Below are positions 59,301-62,639 of a stretch of 64,000 bases of DNA, in pieces. Within the stretch, counting starts at the first letter, position 1. Every line of letters begins with the position of its first letter. A model generated the notes under the pieces. It had not been told where the DNA came from. It worked only from the letters and a program-made list of their open reading frames with translations, and did no database searches. This DNA is from Sorex araneus (lineage: Eukaryota > Chordata > Mammalia > Eulipotyphla > Soricidae): positions 165,134,475-165,198,474 of the forward strand of contig NC_073305.1 of assembly GCF_027595985.1 (NCBI RefSeq), read 5' to 3'. The position numbers and the translations under genes are program-made.

Positions 59301-61935
59301 TCCTGGGTTTACATATCCCCAGAATGACTGAGCGTGAACTTGGTAACCAAAGTCCTAGGTTTGAATCTCACTCAAGCCACCTCGGCTCTGTGGTCTTAGC
59401 AAGTGTTTGCACCCCTCACCCTGGTCCCCCTACTTCTCCCTCAGGTGTGAGAACAATACTTTACCTCACAGGATTTGTGACTCTCTAAATAATGTAAACA
59501 CTGAAACGAGAAAAAGGAGAAATACAATAGAATATTTAACAGTCACGTACTTTGTAAAGCTGTGGTGGATGACCACGGGATTGCTCCCCTAATATTAAAT
59601 GTCTCCTGTCACCTCTCAGTCACGATGATTCAAAGTTGATTCCATGACTGGAAGGGAAAACATAGAATTAAAAAAAAAAACAAGCACAACTTTTTTTGTT
59701 TTGTTTTGTTTTGGGGCCACACCTGGCTGTGCTCAGGGCTTGCTTCTGGCAGGCTCAGGGGACTAGATGGGGTGCAGGGGATCGAATCCAGGTCAGCCAT
59801 GTGCAAGGCAAACACTTTACCCGCCGTATTATAGCTCTGGCCTTACTTTGGTTGTTTTGTTTTGTTTTATTGCGAAACAGGTTGGAGAAAGGGAGTTTAA
59901 ACTTTTAAACTTTTTTAGACTTTTAAACTGCTTTAGACTTTTAAACTTTAACCCATACTGTGCAGAATCGTGAATTTTAAAGTTCTTCAGCCTCAGATTT
60001 CACTGGATTATTCTCCCCACTTTCAGCCCGAGGTAACCACCACTCTGCTTTGTTTCACTCCATATTAATTTGCATTTCAAACTATTTCCATAAGCACAAT
60101 CACTCACTATATATGACCGTTTGAGTCAGAATTCCTCCACCCAGGATAATTATTTTCAAACTGATCCATTTGCTGGATGTCCAGCAACTTGATTTTCCGT
60201 TTTTGGCTTGGGAGGGCCACACCTAATGGTTTCTAGGAACTGCTCCTGGCTCTGTGCTCAGGGATCACTGCCTGGTGGTACTCTGGGAACCATCTGTGGT
60301 GCTGAGGGTTTGCACTGGGGTTGGCAGCATGTGGAGCAAGAGCTTTATCCACTGTGCTTCTCATCTCTCTGATGGCAGGCTTGTTTTCTTGATGCCAGGA
60401 ATGAGTGCCTTTTGTGTTGTTTTGGGGCCACACCTGGTGACGCTCAGGGGTTACTCCTGACTGTGCTCAGGAACTACTCCAGGTGGTGCTGAGAGGACTA
60501 TTTGGGATGCTGGGAATTGAACCTGGGTTGACCATGTGCAAGGCCTTGAAGTGCCACCAACTCAAAGGTGGGCCAGAGGCACTACCAGGTGTGGCTCCAA
60601 AACTAAACAAAACAGCCTTGGTTCAGGAAGGTGCTTCAGAGACTGCAACACAGGCTGTGTGTGCACAGAGCCCTCGGTTTGACCCTGAGCAGGGCATAGA
60701 CACCCCCGACCCCACAGCACAGTCAGGTGTTGCCTGGTGGCCCACAGCACCTGGGCCGGACTGGCATGGTACCAGCAGGCTCAACCCATGCAGCCCTGTT
60801 GAGGTCAGCAGGAGAAGTCCCTGGGCCCCGACATGACCGATGGTTGTACTTAGTAAGGTTGTTTGTGCTGTTTAAAATTTTTTTTTTCCTGGGGTGGGGA
60901 CCCATATCCGGTGGTGCTCAGAGTTTATTCCTGACTCTAAACTCAGGAACTACTTTTGGTGGTGCTCGGGGGACCATATGAGAGGCCGGGAATTGAACCC
61001 AGGTCTGCCACGAGTAAGGCAAGCACATGACCCACTGTGCTATGGCTCCAGCCCCTTGATTTAATAGTTTTTGTTTGTTTGGGAGGAGCCTCCCAAATAA
61101 TGCTCAGGGGACCCCAGGGTCCTCATTGTTTCTTGGCCAACTGGGCTGGCAGCTCCTTGCGAGGACTGAGGATGTGGTGGTGTTTAGGCCCCGCAGAACT
61201 GGGGCTGTGAATTACCTGGGTCCCCCGGCAGTGCTCAGCAGACCACAGGGCTCCTGAGTGAATCAGGTTGGCAGCATCATCCCCTGCATTCTCTCAGACA
61301 TCCATGTGTCAATGGTTTTACGATCTGCTTACAGAGAACTTCGAGTCAGATAATTTTTTTTTTTTTGCTTTTTGGGTCACACCCGGCGATGCACAGGGGT
61401 TACTCCTGGCTCTGCACTCAGGAATTACTCCTGGCGGTGCTCAGCGGACCATATGTGATGCTGGGAATCGAACCCCGGGTTGGCTGAGTGCAAGGCAAAC
61501 GCCCTACCCGCTGTGCTATCGCTCCAGTCCCGAGCCAGATGATTTTAGCAAATCCACAGAAAAATTTTTCTGTTTCTGGCCTGAGCATTACTAGTTTGAA
61601 AGCAAACTCCAGGGCAAACATCAAGGTCTCTTTCTCTGCCCCGTGCTTCGGTCCTCGTGAATTATAAACATTTGGACTTTAGCACTCAGGGGTGAGCTGT
61701 GCAGTGCTTGTGGATGCACTGAAAAGAAGATAAAAAGGTTGGTGGCTTTCCTTGGCCACTTCCTACGTGTTCCTAAGTAATAATTAACTCTTCTGGGACA
61801 AAACCAATGAGTAAACTAATGAAAGTGTTTTTGACTGTGCAGAGTCGGGAGTAGAAGTTCTTTCGCAGCTGTCACAACTCACCGGCACACTCTTTACGGC
61901 ACCCAGTGGGGTAGCGACCGGCTCTTACCAACACA
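17809..61935 (+). CDS. ECT2L: ECT2L, epithelial cell transforming 2-like (F-box / DUF4347 / RhoGEF protein), N-terminal ~430 residues in nine exons
   Basis: Nine exons with GT-AG borders and matching phases (0,2,0,1,2,0,1,1,1) give 1291 coding bases from the ATG at 17809. Order: residues 1-75, a helical N-terminus with a basic-aromatic stretch ([11 protein letters not shown]); about 76-122, an F-box ([29 protein letters not shown]); 123-285, a linker containing [17 protein letters not shown]; about 286-430, a DUF4347-like domain. F-box proteins recruit substrates to SCF ubiquitin ligases and the family member also carries a Dbl-homology RhoGEF domain, which is not reached here. The start is chosen for its strong context (G at -3, G at +4); an in-frame ATG at 17773 would add 12 residues. 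Intron 2 is the longest internal one (18 kb). Identity rests on the F-box block, the exon order and CCDC28A next door; function is from family knowledge only. Confidence 0.92.
18048..18222 (-). mobile_element. SINE family B
   Basis: 'gggggccacacctggctgtg' to 'attatagctgtggcccc'. Confidence 0.75.
18331..18376. repeat. Perfect 19-bp inverted repeat, 8-nt loop
   Basis: aatttttaaatgcccaaag at 18331-18349 and its exact reverse complement at 18358-18376, loop aggatgtg. Confidence 0.95.
18389..18535 (+). mobile_element. SINE family A with a deleted tRNA core
   Basis: 'gggtagggcgtttg' jumps straight to 'aatcccagcatcccatatgg', so about 30 bases with most of the B box are lost. Flanked by tttttcttccttc repeats. 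Confidence 0.85.
18664..18822 (-). mobile_element. SINE family A
   Basis: 'gggtcacaccgtgcgatgct' to 'tactatcgctccatccc'. Confidence 0.85.
18953..19560 (+). promoter_or_regulatory. GC-rich block with X-box-like pairs before ECT2L exon 2
   Basis: Repeat-free, CpG-containing DNA ending 46 bases before exon 2. It holds GTTTCCCTGGAGAC (19105-19118) and GCTTCC-CTG-GGAAAC (19198-19212), both RFX-like inverted half-sites, and a TATA-like 'cataaaag' near 18955. It could be an intronic enhancer or alternative promoter; this is inference. Confidence 0.4.
19607..19719 (+). CDS. ECT2L: ECT2L coding exon 2
   Basis: Acceptor 'cctccttctag', donor AG|gtaaat. The 113 bases encode [19 protein letters not shown]...RCTKSQI plus two bases of Arg, an amphipathic helical region ahead of the F-box. 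Confidence 0.9.
19905..20215 (-). mobile_element. Old L1 3'UTR
   Basis: C-rich segment ('ccaagacccccccccactgt') in the order seen in other antisense L1 3' ends here. Confidence 0.4.
20283..20456 (-). mobile_element. SINE family B
   Basis: 'gggtcacagtccagatgttc' to 'tatctctcttggcccc'; cagtgaa repeats flank it. Confidence 0.75.
20614..20860 (-). mobile_element. SINE family C, full length, with TSD
   Basis: ccccccacatg at 20603-20613 and 20857-20867. Tail (GTCACT)n on this strand, complete body and tRNA head. Confidence 0.88.
20960..21112 (+). mobile_element. SINE family B
   Basis: 'gctctgggtttaatccccag' and 'ctctcaggtgtggccccaaa'. Confidence 0.65.
21132..21217 (+). mobile_element. SINE head fragment with poly(A)
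   Basis: 'gggctggggaatatggctcg' to 'ctgacaccacc' and A-tract. Head only, with no body. Confidence 0.6.
21341..21492 (+). mobile_element. SINE family B
   Basis: 'ggggccagagagaatacaga' to 'gcatcgccgagtgtggcccc' and poly(A). Confidence 0.75.
21493..22650. other. Unique intronic DNA
   Basis: Moderately GC-balanced, no recognised repeat. A 189-codon minus-strand open frame (22069-21500) shows no family resemblance and runs into the adjacent SINE at its far end, so it is not called. Confidence 0.4.
22670..22925 (-). repeat. Family E repeat, partial
   Basis: 'gtggcacttgtacacttagt' and 'gctgtggcacttgcacatac' subrepeats, ending in a tRNA-like 'actaattactaggtcccc'. Confidence 0.45.
22935..23078 (-). 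mobile_element. SINE family B
   Basis: 'caggaatcaccagtggcaag' to 'gcaaggcaaggaccctacct'. Confidence 0.65.
23098..23257 (-). mobile_element. SINE family B
   Basis: 'gagccagtggtgctcagggc' to 'tgtactattgctcccaggct'. Confidence 0.75.
23400..23572 (-). mobile_element. SINE family A, 14-bp TSD
   Basis: ctctgttcagcttt at 23386-23399 and 23573-23586. Confidence 0.93.
23744..23925 (+). mobile_element. SINE family A, 15-bp TSD
   Basis: aaaaaatcattggga at 23729-23743 and 23926-23940. Near-consensus head, long poly(A). Confidence 0.93.
23950..24045 (-). mobile_element. SINE family B, truncated
   Basis: 'gggggccgcacccagctgta' to 'ctggcaggctcaggga'. The head is missing. Confidence 0.7.
24115..24290 (+). 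mobile_element. SINE family B
   Basis: 'gggtagggcacttgccttgc' to 'cacagctgggtgtgcctccc'. Confidence 0.75.
24595..25885 (-). mobile_element. Old L1 3' region
   Basis: 'gatttactaagctgtttgct' shared with 17420; 'cttttcatgtgcctgttggc' near 25830 is antisense ORF2. Poorly preserved. Confidence 0.4.
25895..26078 (-). mobile_element. SINE family B
   Basis: 'gtggtgctcagctcttactc' to 'tatcactctggccc', with agtgtcccc on both sides. Confidence 0.75.
26259..26929. repeat. ~670-bp pyrimidine tract, (TTCC)n / (TTTC)n
   Basis: Only C and T across nearly the whole span; blocks of CCCT, TTCC, TTTC and CTCT repeats change along it. Confidence 0.95.
27058..27212 (-). mobile_element. SINE family B
   Basis: 'tggtagtgctcaggacttgc' to 'ttaaccctgtatcatctct'. 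Confidence 0.65.
27230..27360 (-). mobile_element. Old L1 ORF2 scrap
   Basis: 'gggtatggaattgctgggct' is antisense to a well-known L1 3' segment. Confidence 0.4.
27367..27607 (-). mobile_element. SINE family C, full length
   Basis: 'gcactgtagcactgtcactg' tail, body, then head 'ggcaaatgccctacctgcta'. A-rich aaaaaag on both sides. Confidence 0.85.
27740..28320. other. Unique intronic DNA
   Basis: No repeat, exon or motif recognised. Confidence 0.4.
28325..28367. repeat. (GT)n microsatellite
   Basis: Two GT runs with one 'atct' interruption. Confidence 0.9.
28388..28585 (-). mobile_element. L1 3'UTR fragment
   Basis: 'ggcactgtgatttacaatac' and C-rich 'cccacccccacccccaccc'. Confidence 0.45.
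28858..29024 (-). mobile_element. SINE family B
   Basis: 'gctcagggagtgctccaggt' to 'ccattgtgctgtttctgtg'. Confidence 0.65.
29069..29204 (+). mobile_element. SINE family B ending in a purine microsatellite
   Basis: 'aggccagaaagatagcacag' to 'cagcagggtgtgtccacccc'. Confidence 0.75.
29205..29394. repeat. (GGGA)n / (GGAA)n microsatellite
   Basis: Purine-only tract continuing the SINE tail position. Confidence 0.92.
29395..31065. other. Unique intronic DNA
   Basis: 1.7 kb with no clear repeat. Open frames at 30276-30768 (minus) show no recognisable family and lack splice context. Confidence 0.4.
31067..31470 (+). mobile_element. SINE family B split by a family C insertion
   Basis: Head 'gaagggactgggcagatggt' up to 31120; body 'acaattgtactctatatggt' from 31368 to 'gctgagtgagacccaaaatt'. 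Confidence 0.75.
31121..31367 (-). mobile_element. SINE family C inside a family B SINE
   Basis: 'cactgtagcactgtcgtctt' to 'gtgctatagctccagccca'. Confidence 0.85.
31658..31828 (+). mobile_element. SINE family C, 5'-truncated
   Basis: 'caagctactgagagtatccc' to 'gacagtgacatgacagtgac'. Confidence 0.8.
32095..32153 (+). mobile_element. L1 3' terminus
   Basis: 'ggctgaaacccagtcgtgaa' to 'cagtgattcaat'; the same end as at 8500-8560. Confidence 0.65.
32169..32338 (+). mobile_element. SINE family A, 15-bp TSD
   Basis: aaaatttaaaattaa at 32154-32168 and 32339-32353. Confidence 0.9.
32702..32733. repeat. (ATT)n microsatellite
   Basis: About 10 units. Confidence 0.9.
32735..33055 (+). mobile_element. 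Variant C/D retroposon with its own 5' part
   Basis: 5' part 'gctagccgaccaaaagctta' unlike the tRNA head, then the C body, then an internal 'gacggtcctcgttccctgac' module like family D, then 'gatgacaatgacacagtg'. Confidence 0.7.
33056..33222 (-). mobile_element. SINE family B
   Basis: 'ggggccacatctggctatgc' to 'tcaacctctaaacaatccct'. Confidence 0.65.
33285..33842 (-). repeat. Family E repeat, about 550 bp
   Basis: Subrepeats 'tagctgtggtgcatgtgtgc', 'ctctggttgtggtgctccct', and a terminal tRNA-like 'gactagaacccgtgaccatt'. Confidence 0.5.
34004..34181 (-). mobile_element. SINE family A inserted in the tail of another
   Basis: tgatttgctttttg at 33990-34003 and 34182-34195. Confidence 0.92.
34182..34351 (-). 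mobile_element. SINE family A, older partner of the pair
   Basis: Outer repeat cctggtgat at 33970-33978 and 34352-34360. The younger copy sits in its poly(T). Confidence 0.88.
34520..34855 (+). mobile_element. L1 3'UTR
   Basis: 'atcactctggacaaggacag', a GA-rich stretch (34626-34675), 'tagtggcaggctggggtgga', and the 3' end 'tgactgaaacccaaacgtga'. Confidence 0.75.
34960..35850. other. Unique intronic DNA, possibly conserved
   Basis: No repeats across almost 900 bases. A short 'gttttcagttac' motif is repeated at 35370-35425. An enhancer is possible but not shown. Confidence 0.35.
35863..36385 (-). mobile_element. L1 3'UTR split by a SINE
   Basis: 'tcaatcaccgtgaggtacaa' before the SINE; 'tgcttgcgtttcagtcatac' to 'ctatctgagctgtccaaaag' after it. 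Includes (CT)n at 36219-36251. Confidence 0.78.
35905..36060 (+). mobile_element. SINE family A, 5'-truncated, TSD in the L1
   Basis: acaaactttcgtgcttg (35888-35904) and acaaacttttgtgcttg (36063-36079) flank it. It begins at 'ttgccttgcaagcggccga' inside the tRNA head and ends in (AAAT)n. Confidence 0.9.
36576..36730 (+). mobile_element. SINE family B
   Basis: 'gggaccagagaggtagtcca' to 'cctcctgagcacatcttgga'. Confidence 0.6.
36757..36945 (+). mobile_element. SINE family B
   Basis: 'agagctcaagagatagtaga' to 'gtatggcccccaaagcaaat'. Confidence 0.75.
36957..37132 (+). mobile_element. SINE family A
   Basis: Complete copy; caggatgta / cagaatgta flank it. Confidence 0.88.
37380..37553 (-). mobile_element. 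SINE family B
   Basis: 'gggggccacacccagtggtg' to 'actatcactccaggcc'. Confidence 0.75.
37558..37740 (-). mobile_element. SINE family B
   Basis: 'gggcggtgctcagggctcac' to 'tgtactatctctcagatccc'; ends 240 bases before ECT2L exon 3. Confidence 0.72.
37978..38140 (+). CDS. ECT2L: ECT2L coding exon 3, F-box core
   Basis: Acceptor 'gtttctctttag', 163 bases ending in phase 0. It encodes [10 protein letters not shown]..., then the F-box with its Leu-Pro start ([11 protein letters not shown]) and the '[15 protein letters not shown]' helix pair. The donor is CAG|gtcatt, weak at positions +3 to +5. Confidence 0.92.
38358..38465 (-). mobile_element. SINE family B fragment
   Basis: 'cacacccagtggtgcgcagg' to 'ctttactgtctctccaac'; lies 220 bases after exon 3. 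Confidence 0.6.
38563..38772 (+). mobile_element. SINE family C, 5'-truncated
   Basis: Begins in the B box ('agacccaggttcgattcctc') and ends 'gacagtgacagtgacagtga'. Confidence 0.88.
38886..39040 (+). mobile_element. SINE family A
   Basis: 'gggggccggagtgttagtac' to poly(A); agaaaagtgctcctgg / agataagtgcttctgg flank it. Confidence 0.82.
39076..39249 (-). mobile_element. SINE family B
   Basis: 'tgtactcggggctaactctt' to 'tgtctctgtagttctccggc'. Confidence 0.68.
39262..39540 (-). mobile_element. L1 3'UTR
   Basis: 'actgaatcaccatgttgaaa' to 'tctttaccttgattacgttc'. Confidence 0.65.
39598..39772. other. GC-rich island of unknown origin
   Basis: CpG-rich 175 bases in AT-rich DNA, ending in the perfect hairpin GGTCCGGAG-catt-CTCCGGACC (39748-39769). 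No second copy in the window. Confidence 0.5.
39800..39985 (+). mobile_element. Old SINE family B copy
   Basis: 'gggactggctagatagctca' to 'tatcactgggtatggccaaa', followed by a TA/CA microsatellite (39985-40030). Confidence 0.6.
40413..41058 (-). mobile_element. Retroposon family D, full-length-like copy with TSD
   Basis: tcttctaacttt (40401-40412) and tcttctaacctt (41059-41070) flank 646 bases that align throughout with 53588-54253. (ATC)n tail at the left end. Runs through the C-type body into a ~400-base unique 5' module. Confidence 0.88.
41280..41459 (-). mobile_element. SINE family B
   Basis: Long poly(T), then 'aaccagtggtgctctgattc' to 'ctctgctgtctctctgtccc'. Confidence 0.68.
41566..41735 (+). 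mobile_element. SINE family B
   Basis: 'aaggcctgagatatagtaca' to 'accaggtatgaccgccccca'. Confidence 0.7.
41740..42055 (-). mobile_element. Old L1-like 3' region
   Basis: 'ggcaaccactaatttggcat' and 'ttagtccattcatctgctta'; diverged. Confidence 0.4.
42084..42323 (+). mobile_element. SINE family C, nearly full length, 10-bp TSD
   Basis: atagttgcat at 42074-42083 and 42324-42333. No poly(A): the element ends 'catacagtggtacagtg'. Confidence 0.92.
42375..43415 (-). mobile_element. L1 3' end (3'UTR and ORF2 C-terminal region)
   Basis: 'gttgagtcaccatgagatac' to 'cttttcatgtgccttttgga'. Frames broken. Confidence 0.85.
43830..44035 (-). mobile_element. Two fused SINE B fragments
   Basis: 'gcaaggcatgtgctctacca' and then 'caagggctactcctggctct'. 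Confidence 0.55.
44064..44121. repeat. (TA)n(TG)n microsatellite
   Basis: Alternating purine-pyrimidine tract. Confidence 0.9.
44122..44344 (-). mobile_element. SINE family C
   Basis: 'cagcactgtagcactgtcat' to 'gtgcaaggcaaacgcca'. Confidence 0.85.
44445..44655 (-). repeat. Family E repeat, partial
   Basis: 'gtgctgttactgcaatgatt', 'cagttgtggtgctctgccta', 'cctgctcactggggattgct'. Confidence 0.45.
44845..44998 (-). mobile_element. SINE family B
   Basis: 'gtagggctcaggggctactc' to 'gctatctgtacagtcccta'. Confidence 0.6.
46360..46555 (+). mobile_element. SINE family A/B
   Basis: 'aggggcaatagtacagtggg' to 'cttctccaggtgtggcctca'. Confidence 0.75.
46580..46826 (-). mobile_element. SINE family C with TSD
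   Basis: aatatagt at 46572-46579 and 46827-46834; complete head and body. Confidence 0.88.
46905..47060 (-). mobile_element. SINE family B right before ECT2L exon 4
   Basis: 'gggccacccctggctgtgct' to 'aaatgcaaagtttctaaccc'; ends about 35 bases before the exon, so it lies beside the polypyrimidine tract. Confidence 0.65.
47093..47345 (+). CDS. ECT2L: ECT2L coding exon 4
   Basis: The largest exon in the window. The acceptor is a long pyrimidine tract then 'tgaag'; the donor is AAGA|gtgagc. It completes the F-box ([13 protein letters not shown]) and encodes the [12 protein letters not shown] and [15 protein letters not shown] blocks plus a charged helix ([11 protein letters not shown]). It ends in phase 1. 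Confidence 0.92.
47346..47762. other. Unique intron 4 sequence
   Basis: No feature recognised. Confidence 0.4.
47763..47920 (-). mobile_element. SINE family B
   Basis: 'gcctcacctggtgatagtca' to 'ttacctcctatattctctcc'. Confidence 0.65.
48000..48164 (-). mobile_element. SINE family A with TSD
   Basis: tcaatattttttt at 47987-47999 and 48165-48177. Confidence 0.92.
48178..48597. other. Unique DNA before exon 5
   Basis: Open in one frame through 48413-48715, but this extends only by chance into exon 5 in another frame. No feature. Confidence 0.4.
48598..48766 (+). CDS. ECT2L: ECT2L coding exon 5
   Basis: Acceptor 'gtttgcttttcag', donor CGAG|gtaaga. It encodes [17 protein letters not shown]... 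to [15 protein letters not shown] and ends in phase 2. It is a basic linker, with no domain recognised. Confidence 0.9.
48767..49150. other. Unique intron 5 sequence
   Basis: No feature recognised. Confidence 0.4.
49155..49325 (-). mobile_element. SINE family B
   Basis: 'cccagtggtactcaggtatt' to 'tgtactatctctcaggccct'. Confidence 0.7.
49340..49472 (-). mobile_element. SINE family A/B, internally deleted
   Basis: 'tgctctgcactcaggaatta' to 'gattgaacacaagttggcca'. Confidence 0.65.
49495..49720 (+). mobile_element. SINE family C, slightly 5'-truncated, 9-bp TSD
   Basis: atggttagc at 49486-49494 and 49721-49729. It starts within the A-box region ('gggtagggcgtttgccttgc') and ends 'gaaagtgacacaatg'. 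Confidence 0.9.
50007..50142 (+). CDS. ECT2L: ECT2L coding exon 6
   Basis: Acceptor 'ttccttctag', donor GAG|gtagca. It encodes a Ser-rich linker ([16 protein letters not shown]) and then the first beta strand of the DUF4347-like domain ([12 protein letters not shown]). It ends in phase 0. Confidence 0.9.
50301..50352. repeat. (GT)26 microsatellite
   Basis: Pure run of 26 GT units, 160 bases after ECT2L exon 6. It is followed by a decayed SINE head (50353-50425). Confidence 0.95.
50442..50555 (+). mobile_element. SINE family B
   Basis: 'ggggctggagagattgtact' to 'ggaatagagccaggagaaag'. Confidence 0.75.
50560..50627. repeat. Tandem repeat of about 13 bp
   Basis: Five diverged units of 'aattatcttaaaa', at the place where the SINE tail would be. 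Confidence 0.8.
50700..50975 (+). mobile_element. Old SINE family B copies
   Basis: 'gattccatccctgacaccac' and 'gcacacctctggatgtggtc'; probably two overlapping remnants. Confidence 0.5.
51012..51160 (-). mobile_element. L1 3'UTR end
   Basis: 'ttaattaaatcactgtgaga' to 'gcaccagtgtccccaatttc'. Confidence 0.6.
51319..51564 (-). mobile_element. SINE family C, full length
   Basis: 'cactgtagcactgtcacacc' to 'gtgctattgttccagcc'. Confidence 0.85.
51992..52161 (-). mobile_element. SINE family B
   Basis: 'ggcagtgctcagaggtaact' to 'ctacctttcctgcccc'. Confidence 0.75.
52180..53562 (-). mobile_element. SINE family B split by a 1.2-kb insertion
   Basis: Left part 52180-52269 ('cccgatggtactcaggtgtt' to 'ggggaccgtat'); right part 53473-53562 ('ggggaccatatggaatgctg' to 'gggctatcactctgcctcc'). 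Together they make one SINE. Confidence 0.85.
52270..53472 (-). mobile_element. LTR-like insertion inside a SINE
   Basis: Flanked by ggggaccgtat / ggggaccatat. On the minus strand it has AATAAA (52434-52429) followed by 'ctgcaactgactccaaccag', the layout of the R-U5 region of a class II endogenous retroviral LTR, and its upstream end begins TGTAGGATAAC. No coding frame. The LTR class is inferred. Confidence 0.6.
53588..54253 (-). mobile_element. Retroposon family D, full-length-like copy with 9-bp TSD
   Basis: tatatggat at 53579-53587 and 54254-54262. The 666 bases are collinear with 40413-41058. (ATC)n-type tail at the left. Confidence 0.9.
54486..54650 (-). mobile_element. SINE family B upstream of exon 7
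   Basis: 'ccaaacccagtgatgcttga' to 'tatcatttctccagccct'; 75 bases before ECT2L exon 7. Confidence 0.72.
54726..54894 (+). CDS. ECT2L: ECT2L coding exon 7 (DUF4347-like, 'histidine' segment)
   Basis: Acceptor 'tttctctcctag', donor CAAG|gtaagt. Strand-helix-strand pattern: [40 protein letters not shown]. The SNG lies where active DUF4347 members have SHG. Confidence 0.9.
54895..55297. other. Unique intron 7 sequence
   Basis: No feature recognised. Confidence 0.4.
55311..55611 (+). mobile_element. Retroposon family D, short form, 13-bp TSD
   Basis: Identical atacctctaagat at 55298-55310 and 55612-55624. Tail (GATAGT)n. It lacks the long 5' module. Confidence 0.93.
55630..56650 (-). mobile_element. 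Old L1 3' half, interrupted by a SINE
   Basis: 'gaatgatattctattttaag' before and 'ttgcccattctgtgggtagt' after the SINE at 55957. Confidence 0.6.
55957..56122 (+). mobile_element. SINE family B
   Basis: 'ggggccagagtgatagtaca' to 'caccaggtgtggccctaaaa', followed by a TA/TG-rich tail (56118-56200). Confidence 0.8.
56928..57092 (+). mobile_element. SINE family B
   Basis: 'aggctggaaccaagtacagc' to 'tgccgggtgtgggccccaaa'. A SINE scrap (56870-56905, 'cagctggtgtggccccagaa') precedes it. Confidence 0.75.
57265..57372 (+). mobile_element. SINE body fragment
   Basis: 'catggtcccctgaacaccaa' to 'accagggcgtagcccccagc'. Confidence 0.65.
57373..57900. other. Unique intron 7 sequence
   Basis: No feature recognised; a decayed SINE head follows at 57905-57975. 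Confidence 0.4.
58028..58498 (-). repeat. Family E repeat, longest intact-looking copy
   Basis: Subrepeats 'ctggctgtgatgctcaccga', 'cacattgtggtgcttgctga', 'ctggctgtgatgcttatatg', ending in a tRNA-like head ('gggatttgaacttgtgactt', 'tcatcctccggcccc'). Confidence 0.5.
58637..58765 (+). CDS. ECT2L: ECT2L coding exon 8 (DUF4347-like, 'cysteine' segment)
   Basis: The acceptor follows a C-rich tract ('ccccatccag'); the donor is CAG|gtgagt. It encodes [20 protein letters not shown]... and the strand [14 protein letters not shown] lies where clan CD-like members carry a Gly-Cys. It ends in phase 1. Confidence 0.9.
58925..59076 (-). mobile_element. SINE family B
   Basis: 'tgctcaggggttattcctgg' to 'cctgtacagcctctcgggca'. 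Confidence 0.68.
59322..59515 (+). mobile_element. MIR element
   Basis: 'gtcctaggtttgaatctcac', then 'ggtcttagcaagtgtttgca', then 'tgagaacaatactttacctc': order and spacing of a mammalian-wide interspersed repeat. Confidence 0.6.
59690..59842 (-). mobile_element. SINE family B
   Basis: 'ggggccacacctggctgtgc' to 'gtattatagctctggcc'. Confidence 0.75.
59895..59952. repeat. Tandem (ttttaaac/tttagac)n
   Basis: Four diverged units around 'gacttttaaact'. Confidence 0.75.
60200..60372 (-). mobile_element. SINE family B
   Basis: 'gggccacacctaatggtttc' to 'cactgtgcttctcatctctc'. Confidence 0.68.
60418..60548 (-). mobile_element. SINE family B
   Basis: 'ggggccacacctggtgacgc' to 'gttgaccatgtgcaaggcc'. 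The remainder to about 60840 holds further decayed SINE pieces. Confidence 0.7.
60873..61056 (-). mobile_element. SINE family B
   Basis: 'ccggtggtgctcagagttta' to 'gtgctatggctccagcccc'. Confidence 0.78.
61358..61530 (-). mobile_element. SINE family A with TSD
   Basis: cgagtcagataatttt (61342-61357) and cgagccagatgatttt (61531-61546). Confidence 0.9.
61843..61935 (+). CDS. ECT2L: ECT2L coding exon 9 (last one in the window)
   Basis: Acceptor 'ttttgactgtgcag', donor ACA|gtaagt. It encodes [17 protein letters not shown] and [12 protein letters not shown], a helix and strand ending the DUF4347-like domain, in phase 1. The next exon was not found before 64000. Confidence 0.88.
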
Positions 61936-62057
61936 GTAAGTGATTCTGCGGGTTGGCCACCAACTCCAGGGTGGCCAGAAGGCAAAGCACACCTGGTGAC
62001 ACTGCTTCTGACTGAGATGGATGATGTCGGTCCTCTGAGGAACACCAGGCTTTCCTC

Positions 62058-62305
62058 ATCATAATTTCTCATCCCTCAGTCACTTGCTAAGTGCACTCTT
62101 AGGAGAGGATTGCTTGAAGCAAATATCTGCTTCAATTCACCATTTTCATAAAGTAAAGAGTTTGTCAGAGTGGTGTAGGAGCTGATCTAGACAACCAGCA
62201 GGTACGAAGACTCATTTTAGGTAGCAGTGATGTACAATCAGATGACGTCACGCAGGAACACATATTGTCGCTATGAAGAGATGGTGAAGCAGCTTGCTCA
62301 GGGTC
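62058..62305. repeat. Direct repeat, left copy (~250 bp)
   Basis: From 'cataatttctcatccctcag' to 'gagatggtgaagcagcttgc'; partner at 63728-63975. Probably two copies of an interspersed element, or an LTR pair. Confidence 0.85.
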
Positions 62306-62489
62306 CTTTTTTTTGTAGGAAGAACAATCAAAAGTGAGCTACCCCAAAAAGCCAATTTTAGGATCAAAAGGTAGCATTGCCTGATAGGCCTGAGAATCAA
62401 CTGCTTGATGAGTAACAACATGGTGCTGTTACTCATTTCCCCGTGCCCCCTTTCTAATGATTTGGAGTAATATAGAGAAACTATATAAA

Positions 62490-62639
62490 AGTTTTTTTTA
62501 TTTTTGGAGGGGGACAAACCCAGCAGTGCTCAGGGCTTCCTTCTGGCTCTGTACTCAGGAATTACTCCTAGTGGTGCTCAGGGAACCTTATGGGATGCAG
62601 GAGATTAAACCAGGGTTGGTCTACAATTGCGCCAGCCCC
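62490..62639 (-). mobile_element. SINE family B
   Basis: 'cccagcagtgctcagggctt' to 'ctacaattgcgccagcccc'; the head is internally deleted. Confidence 0.72.

Noticed and set aside
62300..62360. Possible next ECT2L exon after 'ttttttttgtag'
   Set aside because: The sequence after the AG soon meets stop codons and does not resemble the family; no donor follows.
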